This document shows, one piece after another, positions 18,060 to 28,070 of a DNA stretch of 41,290 bases. The stretch is taken from the NCBI GenBank assembly GCA_017399865.1, contig JAFQAT010000049.1:1-41290 (forward strand), in the 5' to 3' direction. This DNA is from Bacteroidales bacterium (lineage in GTDB: Bacteria; Bacteroidota; Bacteroidia; Bacteroidales; UBA932). Both the position numbers and the translations under genes were made by a program. The notes under the pieces are model-generated. The model was not told the origin of the DNA. It saw only the letters and a program-made list of their open reading frames with translations, and did no database searches. Positions within the stretch are counted from its first letter, which is position 1, and each line of letters starts with the position of its first letter.

Positions 18060-18111
18060 AAAAAATCCGCATGACTGGCAATTTTTATCAACACCCGACA
18101 TGCAGATTTTT
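18060..18111. terminator. Bidirectional terminator after the fimbrial operon
   Basis: AAAAATCCGCATG (18061-18073) and CATGCAGATTTTT (18099-18111) pair with one mismatch around a 25-base loop. On the minus strand the stem ends in six T residues; on the plus strand it is followed by another T-rich run to 18120. It lies 48 bases after the last fimbrial stop codon and before the Rpn-type gene. The long loop lowers certainty. Confidence 0.5.
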
Positions 18112-18158
18112 CTTTTTTTTATCGTTTTTTCCGTTTTTTATCAAAAAGTCCCCCTTTT

Positions 18159-20726
18159 TCACAGAACTTCATCAACTCCGACATAGATATCTCGTCTCTC
18201 CACCTGGCCCGCTGAAGCCTTTGTCCCCATCGAAAGACTGTTCACCACGAGTCCTCCGGTATCGTCCTGCCCTGCAAACTGCATGAAGAAACGGATCGTA
18301 GCATAATTCTTACCCAGGTTAGGAGTATCCCAGATTTTCACACAAACGTCCGATCCAAAACCTGAAGGATTAGCATTATTGAACTGCAGATAGTACGGAA
18401 GACTGAATATGTACGCACCCAAGTCTCCCGCCCCAGTACTTTCCTCCATAAGCAGGAATGCGCCGGAAACACCTACATTCAAAAATCCTCCATTGAAGAA
18501 ATAGCCTTCTGCACGCAGGTCGAAACCACATATGTTTGCACCAAACTTGTTCGCACCGCCATGAGTATACTTTCCACCCCTGAGTGCCTCATATTCTGTC
18601 TCGAGATATCCTGTGGTTCCCTCTCTTGTACGTACTCCACGAGTCATGATCTTCATACCGGAATGCCACCCGAGATACTCCATCATGGTGACTATGTCCG
18701 AACGTCGGGGCATAGAGTATGTCGCTTTAGGAAAGGCGGAAGTCGGAAGCATTCCCGACCCCTGCAAAGTCATGAAATTGTATAACGGAGAAATCTTATG
18801 CTGCTCCCTTTCCTCTACAGTATACTGATTGTAAGGATCATAATAGGAGTACGTGTTGCCATCCACCACCTCGGTCGTATTCTGTCCATAGACGGCGCCC
18901 AGCTTCGCATTCGAATAAATATAGCCCGGCTGAAGGTCATCATTATCTGCTGGGAGTGTCACGCCCGGTGAACCGACAGTATTGTAATTCGTCAGCGGAG
19001 TACCGTCAATCTGAGTCGCTGACCTCAAAGACAAGGACATCCAGAACTGATTATAGCCGATCTTCACTAAAGGATACACACGTTCCTCGACCGTCCGGTT
19101 CTTGCTGACTCTTCTGTCGACCAGATAGTGAGGCGACAGAATCGCAATCTTATGAGGGGCGTCATCGGTAATCTCATTGTAGCAAAGGAAAGGATCTCCA
19201 TCGGCATCTATGGCGATATGGGCCTGAGTCGCTGCCTGCGCATTTGTCACCTTCTCCGTCGGCATGGTAAACCACTCGATCCTGTTCGCAGATCCGTTCC
19301 ATGTAATCGTACCGCCATGCATATAGTTCTCCTTACCTTCTGCAGAATCCTGGCCTGAAGCGGTCAGGTCGCCGGACCAGTCCCCTCCTCCGGAAGACAC
19401 CCATTCATGTCCGTGGGAAGGCGTGAACAAGCCACCTCCTGTATCTGTCACACCCTTGTGAGGCAAAGGCCAGATACCCGAAGTCTTTCCATCTCCATGT
19501 CCTCTCACGTCAGTGATGAACTGCATTACATAACCTGTATTAAGATCAGGGACTCCTTCCGCCTTATATTTGTAAAGCACCCACGCCTGAGACGAAATAT
19601 ACTTGGATGTTTCTGTAGCTGTCGTATAGTCGGTTCCTGTAACCTGATCAGCATCCTGATATGTTCGACCAGGCTGGAAATGGAGATATTCCTTGCAAAG
19701 AAGGCCGACCGGCTGCTTCGTATCCGGATCAAGCACATCGTAAAGCCATGTCTCGTCATCCGTCACCACAGGAGGGATGACAACGTCATTATCATCTCCC
19801 AGACCAGACTGCTCGGTAACGGTAAAATGATAATTCCTGCCAGGTTCTATATTGAAAGATTTCTGGCAACGGTAGTTATGTACTCGATCGCCACCCTCCG
19901 GATCAGGCAGCTGAAGAATCAGCGAGCCGGAAGTGATGGTATGGCAGGCAGGTATGATCGCCCTGAACATGTAGTTTCCTGCAACAGACTTTCCGAACTC
20001 CCACATCCTTACGTTATCACGTCCATCGGCGACTTCGTAGACCATGTCCGCCAAAGAAGTTTTCACGAGATCCATAGAAGGTACCGACACAGGCATATTC
20101 AGAAGAACCGGGACATCTCCTTTCTTGATAAGGGCAGTATCGACCTCGACTATCACATTTGCCATCGCATGATCCATCTCGACATGGACATATTCTCCAT
20201 CAGGTTCGCAGATATCCCATAACAGATCGGACGCCTCGTAATCATCCCTGGTGACCTGCTCCACCTTCACCTCATGCATGTATACCTTTAATTCAGCCAA
20301 AGATGTAATCTCTTCATTATAAGGATAGTAGAACAGATAATGCGGACAGTCTCTCTCGAGACCATCGGAAACGGTCAGCGGAGCAAGGAAATGGCGATCC
20401 TCATGGGTCTCAAGATTCGAGTGGATAGCGACACGATAGCGGGCGTTCGGTTTATATTTCGCCGGATCCGCCTGAGTAAAATCCGCATTCAGAGCAAAAC
20501 AGCCGACTATATCCTCCCTCTCAAACTCCGAACGGAACTCATCTGCATACACGACCCTCGTATGAGGATTCGGCGCACTCAGAAGGAAGTACACCGAATC
20601 CGGGTACTCCTCAACCACCTCCGTCCCCACCTCCGCTTCCGGCTCCACAATCTCGGCCATCTCGCAGGACCACATAAGTCCAGTGAGAAGCATCAGGGAA
20701 ATGAATATGTATTTTATCCTGTTCAT
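18159..20726 (-). CDS. Fimbrial tip-type lipoprotein, last gene of the fimbrial operon
   Basis: The 855-residue protein has a lipoprotein-like signal (LMLLTGLMWSC, Cys21). Residues about 40-330 resemble a fimbrillin-type domain and share landmarks with the preceding IPT-repeat protein, such as VVYADEF..EDIVGCFAL and FYYPYNE followed by ASDLLW. The C-terminal half has a pattern like the Fibrobacter-major-paralogue (FISUMP) domain, with MPRRSDIVTMMEYLGW near 680 and GFDLRAEGYFFNGGF near 755, but I hold that assignment loosely. It would be the distal accessory or tip subunit and an adhesin candidate. Its ATG overlaps the upstream TAA by one base (TAATG), which suggests translational coupling. 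Product level: fimbrial accessory lipoprotein; ligand unknown. Confidence 0.7.
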   Translation of the reverse strand: MNRIKYIFISLMLLTGLMWSCEMAEIVEPEAEVGTEVVEEYPDSVYFLLSAPNPHTRVVYADEFRSEFEREDIVGCFALNADFTQADPAKYKPNARYRVAIHSNLETHEDRHFLAPLTVSDGLERDCPHYLFYYPYNEEITSLAELKVYMHEVKVEQVTRDDYEASDLLWDICEPDGEYVHVEMDHAMANVIVEVDTALIKKGDVPVLLNMPVSVPSMDLVKTSLADMVYEVADGRDNVRMWEFGKSVAGNYMFRAIIPACHTITSGSLILQLPDPEGGDRVHNYRCQKSFNIEPGRNYHFTVTEQSGLGDDNDVVIPPVVTDDETWLYDVLDPDTKQPVGLLCKEYLHFQPGRTYQDADQVTGTDYTTATETSKYISSQAWVLYKYKAEGVPDLNTGYVMQFITDVRGHGDGKTSGIWPLPHKGVTDTGGGLFTPSHGHEWVSSGGGDWSGDLTASGQDSAEGKENYMHGGTITWNGSANRIEWFTMPTEKVTNAQAATQAHIAIDADGDPFLCYNEITDDAPHKIAILSPHYLVDRRVSKNRTVEERVYPLVKIGYNQFWMSLSLRSATQIDGTPLTNYNTVGSPGVTLPADNDDLQPGYIYSNAKLGAVYGQNTTEVVDGNTYSYYDPYNQYTVEEREQHKISPLYNFMTLQGSGMLPTSAFPKATYSMPRRSDIVTMMEYLGWHSGMKIMTRGVRTREGTTGYLETEYEALRGGKYTHGGANKFGANICGFDLRAEGYFFNGGFLNVGVSGAFLLMEESTGAGDLGAYIFSLPYYLQFNNANPSGFGSDVCVKIWDTPNLGKNYATIRFFMQFAGQDDTGGLVVNSLSMGTKASAGQVERRDIYVGVDEVL

Positions 20727-23700
20727 TAATTCTGTTGCTTAATTGTTTTAATGCTCAAACAATTAATTATGCCATTATAACATTGAGAGTATATGTATAT
20801 ACCATAACCATTGTAATCCTGAGATTTAATTCTTGTCAGAATATCTTCAGTCAACTCTAGTTCTATCAACACTTCTTTCGTAACACCCGACCAGTCGACA
20901 TTTTGTGCTAATAAAATGTTATCATTCCAATTATTATTATTCTTATAGTTAGCTAACAAAACAGCTAAATATCCATTGCTATTTACACCTTGAGATAAGG
21001 TAATAATCAATCTATCCCCAATATCCACAGAATTAAACTTAGATTTCTCTATCAATAAATCATTTCCGAGAGCCTGTGTCCCACTCCACAATACTATCTC
21101 TTCTCCATCCCCCGTTCCCGGATCAGGATCTACAACCGGTGTATCCACTATCGTAATGTCATCTTCCGAAGTAACTCTGGTAGTTCCTCCATCCACGCAA
21201 GATAATGTAATCTTACCACTCTGAGCTCCAGATGGGACCTCAAAGGTCAGTATTTCTGCCTGTGCAGTTACATTATTCGCAGGGACACCGTTAACAAATA
21301 TGACACTCTGCACCAGATCCAGATTCTTTCCTGTTATGGTTATCGTCTCCCCCACAGACACCGATAGTTTATCTATTGAAGTAATATTCGGAGAAAAATC
21401 ATACCCTGACGAAGACGACCCACTTTCATTTGCAACAGACACACTACCAGTAATACCCTGATTTACACCCGAATACACATCAATAGTAATAATCGTACCT
21501 TGATTATTGACAGTATAGTTCGTATTAGGTTGCAAAGTACCATTATTCAAGACAACAGATGTCAGATTCGTAAATCCGCTTCCATTCACATAAATGTAAT
21601 TGCCCGATCGGGTAATGTTACTTATAACAGGAGCACTCTGACTGCCGATCGTAATATTTCCGACCTCTACCTGAGTATCTGCAGGATCTGAGCAGTCCAG
21701 CCATACTGGTCCAGAAACTGCATCATTCGGTATTGTAACAATGATTTCCGTCAATGTATAACTCTGTTTAGTTCCGGCATGCTTACCAGAACTTGTTGTA
21801 AACACAACATTGTCCACAAGATCCAGATCCGTTCCGGTCAATGTTATCTGATCACCGACATTCTTCGGATTATTGTCACTGAATGACGCTTTAGGCTTGA
21901 AATCATACTCAGCTTCTATGTTCCCGTTCAGCAGAACAGCTCCTTTCAATATTTTATACTGGTTGTCAATACTACCCGATCCAAGATAAATCTGAATTTG
22001 AGAAGCGTTTTTACTAAAATCCGTATTCACAGTAAGACTTCCACCATTCAAACTCAACGAAGTCACTTTATCCAGATCCGTACCGTTAATATAAAGATTT
22101 GTCCATCCGTTACGCGTAATCGACGTAACTACCGGCTGGTTGTCTCCACCACTGCCGATCGTCAGTTCAGTACTTGTAGTTACTTTATTCTGTTCCGTCT
22201 GGTCAATACATCTAAGCGTCAGCGGGCCCGTAGCCGCACCTGCCGGAACTGTTATTGTCAACGAAGTACCTGGAGCATCAGCCATAGGCTTTCCCGCTTC
22301 CTCCATAAAATATACCGTACCATACCCGGATGTATCCTTAAACAAGACACAATCCACCAGATCAAGGTTTGTTCCTTCTATTGTAAATTCATCACCAGGA
22401 TTCAATGTGCCAAGGGTCTGAAGATCTGTCGACACTGTAGGTCTGAAGTCGTAGTCCGCCCGCGACTTATCATAATTGTGCTTGACAGTAAGATTTACAT
22501 AGCCTGTGATGCCCTTTATAAAATTATTCACATTTAGAACAATAGCATCTTCGTAGCCATCAATATCATATTCAAAAGCACCGGTACTATTATTCACATC
22601 CACTGATGTGACAAGCTCCAGATTGTCTCCAGTCACAATTATCAGTTGGTCGTACCTGCTGATTCCTGAGATAGACGGAGCACCTGCGACATATGTATGC
22701 ACAATTACATCATCTACATAGAAAGCTATCTTCGCCTCACCATTGTCTAATGATGCACCTTGTGGGAAATTAAAATACAGTATATCATTCTGCAGCCATA
22801 GAGAACCAGAAGATCTCGTAAGCGTAACAGGGTTTTCCCCTCCAACACCAGAAACAATGACAGAGGTTATTTCAGACAATCCTGTACCAGATATCGAGAC
22901 AGACTGATTTGCACGGAAAAATCCTGTTACATCAGTAATGCTTACGTCTCCAGCAACATTATTCTTGAGCACATAATCACCGACACTAAAAGATGTGTTG
23001 TCTTCTGTTACTGCGAGGTTGATTGAACCGTCATATTCAACATCCGGGAAAACAAATGTCAGCTTTGTATTATCATCGGATACTGTCAGATCAGTTACCA
23101 CCTTGTCAAGTATCCTGACCTCGTCTGCCAGATGAAGATTAGAACCATTTATTGTTATCTCAACCCCAGGAGCAGCATATACGACATGTTGCACATTATC
23201 ATACACATAACCCAACTGCGATTCTATTGATGAAACGGAAATCTTAGGTGAAAAGTCATACTGAAGTACAACCTGCTTGCCATTATAGGTCGTCAGAGTA
23301 ATCTTGCCTTCATCGACCGCATCCCATTCGAAACAGACCTCGCTGTCCTCTACGGAGGCATCATCCATAGTATTTCCGTTCAGTACGACAGTTTTTACTA
23401 CGTCGAGATCCTTGCCATATACATAGAGCTTATCATCTATCTTCTGGACTTCCAGATATGATGGCACCAATGTAACATAAGGCTCCGTATGAATGACATA
23501 AGTAGAGGCGCCTTGATAGAACACCATATCTCCATCTCGTGCTTCTGCCGGGAAGGCAAACCTAATAGTTGTGCCATCGTCAGAAATTGAGAAATTACTC
23601 TGCACCTTATCCAGAACAATCACATCATCGCCCTCTCCCTTCAGATGAATAAGACCGACTTCGTTCAGATGCAATCCCTCGACAGTGATGGTCTCACCAG

Positions 23701-25363
23701 CAGTATACCTACCGGTCACGTTCGTCACCTTGACCTCCTCGTGGGCATTCTCAACAGTAAAGAGCTTTTCTGAATCCACAACAAGTCCGTTCTTGAGAAG
23801 CAGCTGAAGATTTCCTGTCTGGGCAAATTCCGGAATATCAGCCGTCAGCGACTTGCCGTCATCAGACGGTTCGGCTGTAGCAGAGTAATCTCCTCCAAAG
23901 ATCACTTTCACAACAAGATCAAGATTCTCGCCCGTGAGTGTTATGGATGTCGCCCTACCATCTGCATTCATATCGACAGTAGCCGGCGTAAGCCCGGTCA
24001 CCTCAGGCTTGACAGTATATATACTTCCCGGACTGACCATGACTCCCGAATCCATCACGAGATAGACCGGACCATCCATAGCTTCATCAGGAAGCGTCAA
24101 AGTAATCGTACGATACTCGTCCCCGGAGTCTTCAGAAAGTTCAAAATCAGACACTTTCGCCCCCACAAGCTGCACCTTGTCCACAATACAATGGTCAGTC
24201 GCCCAGAAATTCTTGCCCCTGATAATAAGAGTCTCACCGGACTTTATGACAACAGCGTCATCTATCTTATCCGGATCATGAGCAGCTTCAGCCCACATGG
24301 TCAGATCCGTCGGTACAGCAATCTCCTCACCGATAAGATTATCAGTATTATCGCTGTTCCAGTCCTTTATCAGAATAGAGCCATCTCCGGCCTTCGCTAT
24401 ATGGAATATATACAGCTTTCCTTCCTCAAGGACTCTCAGTTTATCCTCAAGAGGGATATTGTAAGTCGTCTCGACTCCGTTTTCGGTCACCGTCGCATGA
24501 AGCCTCCACGACAGGATCGTCTGCGGCACGAATATCATCCTGTATCCGCTTTCATGAATGCTTCCATCCTCTTCATCTACCGTCCCTGGTGTGATGACTC
24601 CGTCATAGCCGTTCTCTGAATCCGATACAGTCAGAAAACCTGAAGTCAGATTCATATGCATACTGGTCTGGACGCCCTTCGTACCGGAGATGGCGTCAAT
24701 CCAGACCTCATCTATCGTATATTCCGTCCCATTGTCGCAATGGATTTCGACAGTCGCAGTCTTCTTCTGGAACTCCAGATTCACATCATATGTCTTTCCC
24801 GCCTTGTACTGTGCCTGATTGTCCGTATAACGTGCCCAGAGATGGTCGCTGGCATTGAAAGTCCCCTCAACTGAAAAATCAGTCTCCACAGTCACAGGAT
24901 ATGACTTCCATGTCTCTGATGTAGGCAGAGCCGTCTCATTATAAGGATAGAAGAATATGAAGGCATATTCCATGTCCGGATTCAAAAGATGCACATATCC
25001 CTGTGTTGCCATGTCGTCATTGATATGCTTCGCCACATATTCGTCATCTTCAGTCAGCATGAGAAGCACTCCATCGTTATACTTCCATTGAGTGACGCTC
25101 ATGAATTCATAGTTCTCACCCGACTTGGCAGCGATGATGCAACCGACTTCCTCATTATTCTGAAAAGAAGTATGGACGCCCTCGTAGGTAAGCTTCGACG
25201 CGGGCTCGGCGAGCACATTGAAGAGAAGGGCTCCCGGTTCTTCGAGTTGAGGCACGGCACCGCCACGCTCCTTGGTACATGAAGCAGCAAGAAGCAAGAC
25301 GCCCATGACAAGGGCGCAGAACCAGCGGTATGTCCTAAAACTCAAATCCATATCTTCCTCCAA
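20726..25363 (-). CDS. Large IPT/TIG-repeat fimbrial adhesin-like lipoprotein
   Basis: The 1545-residue protein starts with a lipoprotein signal (GVLLLAASC, Cys29). Residues about 40-340 are a fimbrillin-like region related to that of the next gene (FFYPYNE, ASDHLW). About twelve IPT/TIG-type beta-sandwich repeats follow between 365 and 1405, recognised by cores such as LTGENLDLV, INGSNLHLA, IEGTNLDLV and ITGKNLDLV. The last 120 residues (VLWSGTQALG onward) form a separate predicted beta-sandwich domain reminiscent of domains in Bacteroidetes glycan-binding proteins. A long stalk of Ig-like repeats carrying a terminal domain fits an adhesin. The start overlaps the preceding gene by 29 bases; ATG at 25351 is an alternative. 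The second half is clearly more AT-rich than the first. Confidence 0.8.
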   Translation of the reverse strand: MEEDMDLSFRTYRWFCALVMGVLLLAASCTKERGGAVPQLEEPGALLFNVLAEPASKLTYEGVHTSFQNNEEVGCIIAAKSGENYEFMSVTQWKYNDGVLLMLTEDDEYVAKHINDDMATQGYVHLLNPDMEYAFIFFYPYNETALPTSETWKSYPVTVETDFSVEGTFNASDHLWARYTDNQAQYKAGKTYDVNLEFQKKTATVEIHCDNGTEYTIDEVWIDAISGTKGVQTSMHMNLTSGFLTVSDSENGYDGVITPGTVDEEDGSIHESGYRMIFVPQTILSWRLHATVTENGVETTYNIPLEDKLRVLEEGKLYIFHIAKAGDGSILIKDWNSDNTDNLIGEEIAVPTDLTMWAEAAHDPDKIDDAVVIKSGETLIIRGKNFWATDHCIVDKVQLVGAKVSDFELSEDSGDEYRTITLTLPDEAMDGPVYLVMDSGVMVSPGSIYTVKPEVTGLTPATVDMNADGRATSITLTGENLDLVVKVIFGGDYSATAEPSDDGKSLTADIPEFAQTGNLQLLLKNGLVVDSEKLFTVENAHEEVKVTNVTGRYTAGETITVEGLHLNEVGLIHLKGEGDDVIVLDKVQSNFSISDDGTTIRFAFPAEARDGDMVFYQGASTYVIHTEPYVTLVPSYLEVQKIDDKLYVYGKDLDVVKTVVLNGNTMDDASVEDSEVCFEWDAVDEGKITLTTYNGKQVVLQYDFSPKISVSSIESQLGYVYDNVQHVVYAAPGVEITINGSNLHLADEVRILDKVVTDLTVSDDNTKLTFVFPDVEYDGSINLAVTEDNTSFSVGDYVLKNNVAGDVSITDVTGFFRANQSVSISGTGLSEITSVIVSGVGGENPVTLTRSSGSLWLQNDILYFNFPQGASLDNGEAKIAFYVDDVIVHTYVAGAPSISGISRYDQLIIVTGDNLELVTSVDVNNSTGAFEYDIDGYEDAIVLNVNNFIKGITGYVNLTVKHNYDKSRADYDFRPTVSTDLQTLGTLNPGDEFTIEGTNLDLVDCVLFKDTSGYGTVYFMEEAGKPMADAPGTSLTITVPAGAATGPLTLRCIDQTEQNKVTTSTELTIGSGGDNQPVVTSITRNGWTNLYINGTDLDKVTSLSLNGGSLTVNTDFSKNASQIQIYLGSGSIDNQYKILKGAVLLNGNIEAEYDFKPKASFSDNNPKNVGDQITLTGTDLDLVDNVVFTTSSGKHAGTKQSYTLTEIIVTIPNDAVSGPVWLDCSDPADTQVEVGNITIGSQSAPVISNITRSGNYIYVNGSGFTNLTSVVLNNGTLQPNTNYTVNNQGTIITIDVYSGVNQGITGSVSVANESGSSSSGYDFSPNITSIDKLSVSVGETITITGKNLDLVQSVIFVNGVPANNVTAQAEILTFEVPSGAQSGKITLSCVDGGTTRVTSEDDITIVDTPVVDPDPGTGDGEEIVLWSGTQALGNDLLIEKSKFNSVDIGDRLIITLSQGVNSNGYLAVLLANYKNNNNWNDNILLAQNVDWSGVTKEVLIELELTEDILTRIKSQDYNGYGIYIYSQCYNGIINCLSIKTIKQQN

Positions 25364-26963
25364 GTTCCAGATCTTCTATCTTTACAAGATGGTATCTCAG
25401 CCCACCCGTGCTGACACCTGTTATCACAAAACGATAGTTGTGATTACGGTATATATCATAGGCCGCGCCTGTAGCCTGGCCATCAGTATAGGTCTTGAAC
25501 TCTATCGCCTGCTGAGGTACGATCTCCGATATCGCTCCGTTGACATTGCGACGTATCGTAACATTGATCGTAGAGGCAACGCCGGAATTCCTACGCTCCG
25601 GCACATACATCGTCATAGGTTCCTTGAGGTAAGCCGCAAAAGCCTCATCATCCTCTCCCGTGGCCTTATCTCTCTTGGCGAGAGCGAAGTCAGTCAATGG
25701 AACAGAGGTGTTCTCCTTGAAGCTGCTTACCAGTTCCAGTTCTTCTGTCATGGTCTTGGTCTTGGCACCGGCAGGCAGGCAGAAACCTCTTTCATTGACC
25801 GAGTTGAGCTGCATGCCCGAAAGGGTATACCCCTTGTCCTTGAGTTCCTGCGAAAGGTCCACCTCGATCTTAGACATCGCACGCAGTACATATATCTCAG
25901 GATGGTCGCCGTTCACGTCTACAGCTCCCTCCTTCGTAAAGGAGATCGTCTTCACGCCCCACATCGGGATGTACTCCTGATGGTCCTGCAGCAGGATTTG
26001 ATCGATCGTGACCGTGGTCTGACCATTATAGAAGACCTGCTCACCGGATCCTGAATGTGTACCTTCTATATCAATCAGCAGTACCTTCGTTCCTTCCATG
26101 GAGTATGCGGAATGATCAGAGTGGTACGTCGCCTCATCTATATTGCACTCCACTTCATATGTGCCGTCACCTGTAAAAATGAAACTGCCATCACACCATC
26201 TGTTTCCTGCATCTGAAAAAAGAAGACGCCCGTTATAACTTGCCTCTGCCATCTGCGTTCCTTTTACGGTAAACGTGATCTTCATGCGCTTGGTAAAATG
26301 GAGGTCCGCCAGAGTGAAAGGAGGATTGTTGTAAGTCGGAGACTCATTGCTGTAAACATTGCACAAGTCTATACGGCTGCTGTAGTAATTCGGATTACCA
26401 TCATGGCCTTCCTCCATATACTCACAGAACAGCTTCACCTTACTGTTATCCACCGCCAGCACCCTGTCCTTCTTGACTCCCTTGAAGGTCATGGCCTCGA
26501 TATCCGTAAGGAAGTTCACCTCCTCATCGATGTTGGCGAATACCATCATCTTCAGTTTCTTTTCTGGGTCAGTGACATATTCCTCGTCGACCCATGCATG
26601 TCCGTTGAACTGGTAGCGGTTGCTGACCGTTTCTCCCTGCTCCGGTTCCAGCTTTTCCCATGTATCGACATTGACCCTTGTATAATACTGGTTGCTTTCA
26701 GTAAAGAACACGATCTGCAGAGAATTCAGAAGGATCGTATTATCGAAGTCATTTCCGATGACATCATCGCCATAACCGTCAGGGCGCCAATACTCTTCGC
26801 CCGCCTTAGTCACCGGCGTGTCCGACGAGCCGAGGGCGAGGACGAAGGAGATCTTTATCTTCTGCTCGCCGTTCGGTCCGTACATGTCATCATCATAGAT
26901 GCCGCAGGCCGTCAGGAGGAGGCTTGCAGCAGCAATGATGAGATATGTGAGTTTGCGGATCAT
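25335..26963 (-). CDS. Minor fimbrillin-like lipoprotein of the fimbrial operon
   Basis: The 542-residue protein has a lipoprotein signal (ASLLLTAC, Cys20). The body looks like a two-domain fimbrillin: VTKAGEEYW near residue 52, and the repeated Bacteroidetes pattern YIPMWGVKTISF followed by IYVLRAMSKIEV in the middle. Such proteins are accessory subunits of Mfa/Fim-type pili, exported as lipoproteins and polymerised by donor-strand exchange after proteolysis. It lies between the Mfa2-type anchor gene (38-base gap) and the IPT-repeat gene (29-base overlap), where the Mfa3-5 or FimC-E type genes sit in Porphyromonas. The exact equivalent cannot be assigned. Confidence 0.75.
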   Translation of the reverse strand: MIRKLTYLIIAAASLLLTACGIYDDDMYGPNGEQKIKISFVLALGSSDTPVTKAGEEYWRPDGYGDDVIGNDFDNTILLNSLQIVFFTESNQYYTRVNVDTWEKLEPEQGETVSNRYQFNGHAWVDEEYVTDPEKKLKMMVFANIDEEVNFLTDIEAMTFKGVKKDRVLAVDNSKVKLFCEYMEEGHDGNPNYYSSRIDLCNVYSNESPTYNNPPFTLADLHFTKRMKITFTVKGTQMAEASYNGRLLFSDAGNRWCDGSFIFTGDGTYEVECNIDEATYHSDHSAYSMEGTKVLLIDIEGTHSGSGEQVFYNGQTTVTIDQILLQDHQEYIPMWGVKTISFTKEGAVDVNGDHPEIYVLRAMSKIEVDLSQELKDKGYTLSGMQLNSVNERGFCLPAGAKTKTMTEELELVSSFKENTSVPLTDFALAKRDKATGEDDEAFAAYLKEPMTMYVPERRNSGVASTINVTIRRNVNGAISEIVPQQAIEFKTYTDGQATGAAYDIYRNHNYRFVITGVSTGGLRYHLVKIEDLELGGRYGFEF

Positions 26964-27001
26964 CCGTCGTTTATGGCTGTATATATTGTTTCAAGTGTTT
27001 T

Positions 27002-28033
27002 CTAGCTGAAGTCCACATCGCTGAGGACGACCTTCCACGAATTGATGTAGATGTATGATGACATCCAGTGCATATCTTCGTCAAGGAAGAAGGTCATGTT
27101 GTACTCGTCCTGTCGGTCGAGGTATTCCTGATCGGTCATGTCGTCGTAATGGCTCTTGATCAGGAGGGCGTAGTCGATGAGAGGAATCGAGAGCACGAGC
27201 TCGCCGGCCTTGTTGATGATGTTGAGGCGCGGATCGTTTCCCATCACAAGGCGGCCGATCGTGAGTTCCGCGACCACTACGCTGGCCGAGGTGATGGTAG
27301 CGCGCGACTCGACTCCGTCTTCACCGACGGTTCCCGAGGCCTTGCGCCACGCCTTGTAAGTTATCTCCTCGCAAGGGAGGAGGCTGTTGTCATAGGCCAT
27401 GCGGCCGTTGTTGTCTGTGATCGTGAAGGTGAAGTCGTCCTTGTCCATCGGTTCTCCGGAAAGGTTCTGGAGGAGGATGTACACCTCATTGGTGTTCTTG
27501 GTCATCGGCATCTTCACATGGTGGGTTCCTTCTTCGTTCACGACTTCCAGGTCGTTCACGAATCCATGCATGAATGTTCCCAGGTGGCTGTCAACGTAGG
27601 CATTGCCCTGATCGTCGTACTTGCGGTTTATCTCGCAGTAGATGTCATCGCATGTGAGGCCGTCTGTCTTCGTCGGATAGATGGAGAAGTTCTCCGCCGC
27701 TTCTTCACATCCTGCCCATGCCAGTATGTCATAGACTCCCGGCTCGAGGTCAAGATTCATAGCATATCCCTCTGTGGAGAGGGTGTCTCCCTGCACGGTG
27801 TTCTGCCACACAAGCGCACCGCTCTGATCGAATGCATAGAGTGTAACATTCCTTGTCTTGTGCGAGAACGCATCAGCATACTTCATGTTTAGGTCGTACC
27901 TGAAGTTCATCCTCCAATTGACGGAGCAGTCGCCTTCATATTCGAAAATACTCTCGCAGGAAGGCAGCGCAGCAAGGCACAGCAGGGAAAGTGCTGCGGC
28001 GCAATGGTTCCTGAGTCTGGCAGAAATTTTCAT
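27002..28033 (-). CDS. FimB/Mfa2 family fimbrial anchor lipoprotein
   Basis: The 343-residue protein carries a lipoprotein signal (LLCLAALPSC, Cys26). Soon after, it shows the family pattern CSVNWRMNFRYDLNMKYADAF, then VTLYAFDQSGALV and LDLEPGVYDILAWAG, which are typical of FimB/Mfa2 proteins. Mfa2 anchors the fimbria to the outer membrane and limits its length in Porphyromonas. The gene is directly downstream of the major subunit, as in the mfa and fim loci, and is separated from it by a strong hairpin (28071-28103) that could lower its expression. Its GC content is visibly higher than that of the major subunit gene. Confidence 0.88.
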   Translation of the reverse strand: MKISARLRNHCAAALSLLCLAALPSCESIFEYEGDCSVNWRMNFRYDLNMKYADAFSHKTRNVTLYAFDQSGALVWQNTVQGDTLSTEGYAMNLDLEPGVYDILAWAGCEEAAENFSIYPTKTDGLTCDDIYCEINRKYDDQGNAYVDSHLGTFMHGFVNDLEVVNEEGTHHVKMPMTKNTNEVYILLQNLSGEPMDKDDFTFTITDNNGRMAYDNSLLPCEEITYKAWRKASGTVGEDGVESRATITSASVVVAELTIGRLVMGNDPRLNIINKAGELVLSIPLIDYALLIKSHYDDMTDQEYLDRQDEYNMTFFLDEDMHWMSSYIYINSWKVVLSDVDFS

Positions 28034-28070
28034 TTGTGTGTGTTATGGGTTAATGGTTAGTTTGTTTTAA

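Noticed and set aside
27068-27892. Plus-strand open frame of 274 codons opposite the Mfa2-type gene
   Set aside because: It is antisense to a conserved fimbrial gene, with low-complexity valine-rich translation typical of shadows.
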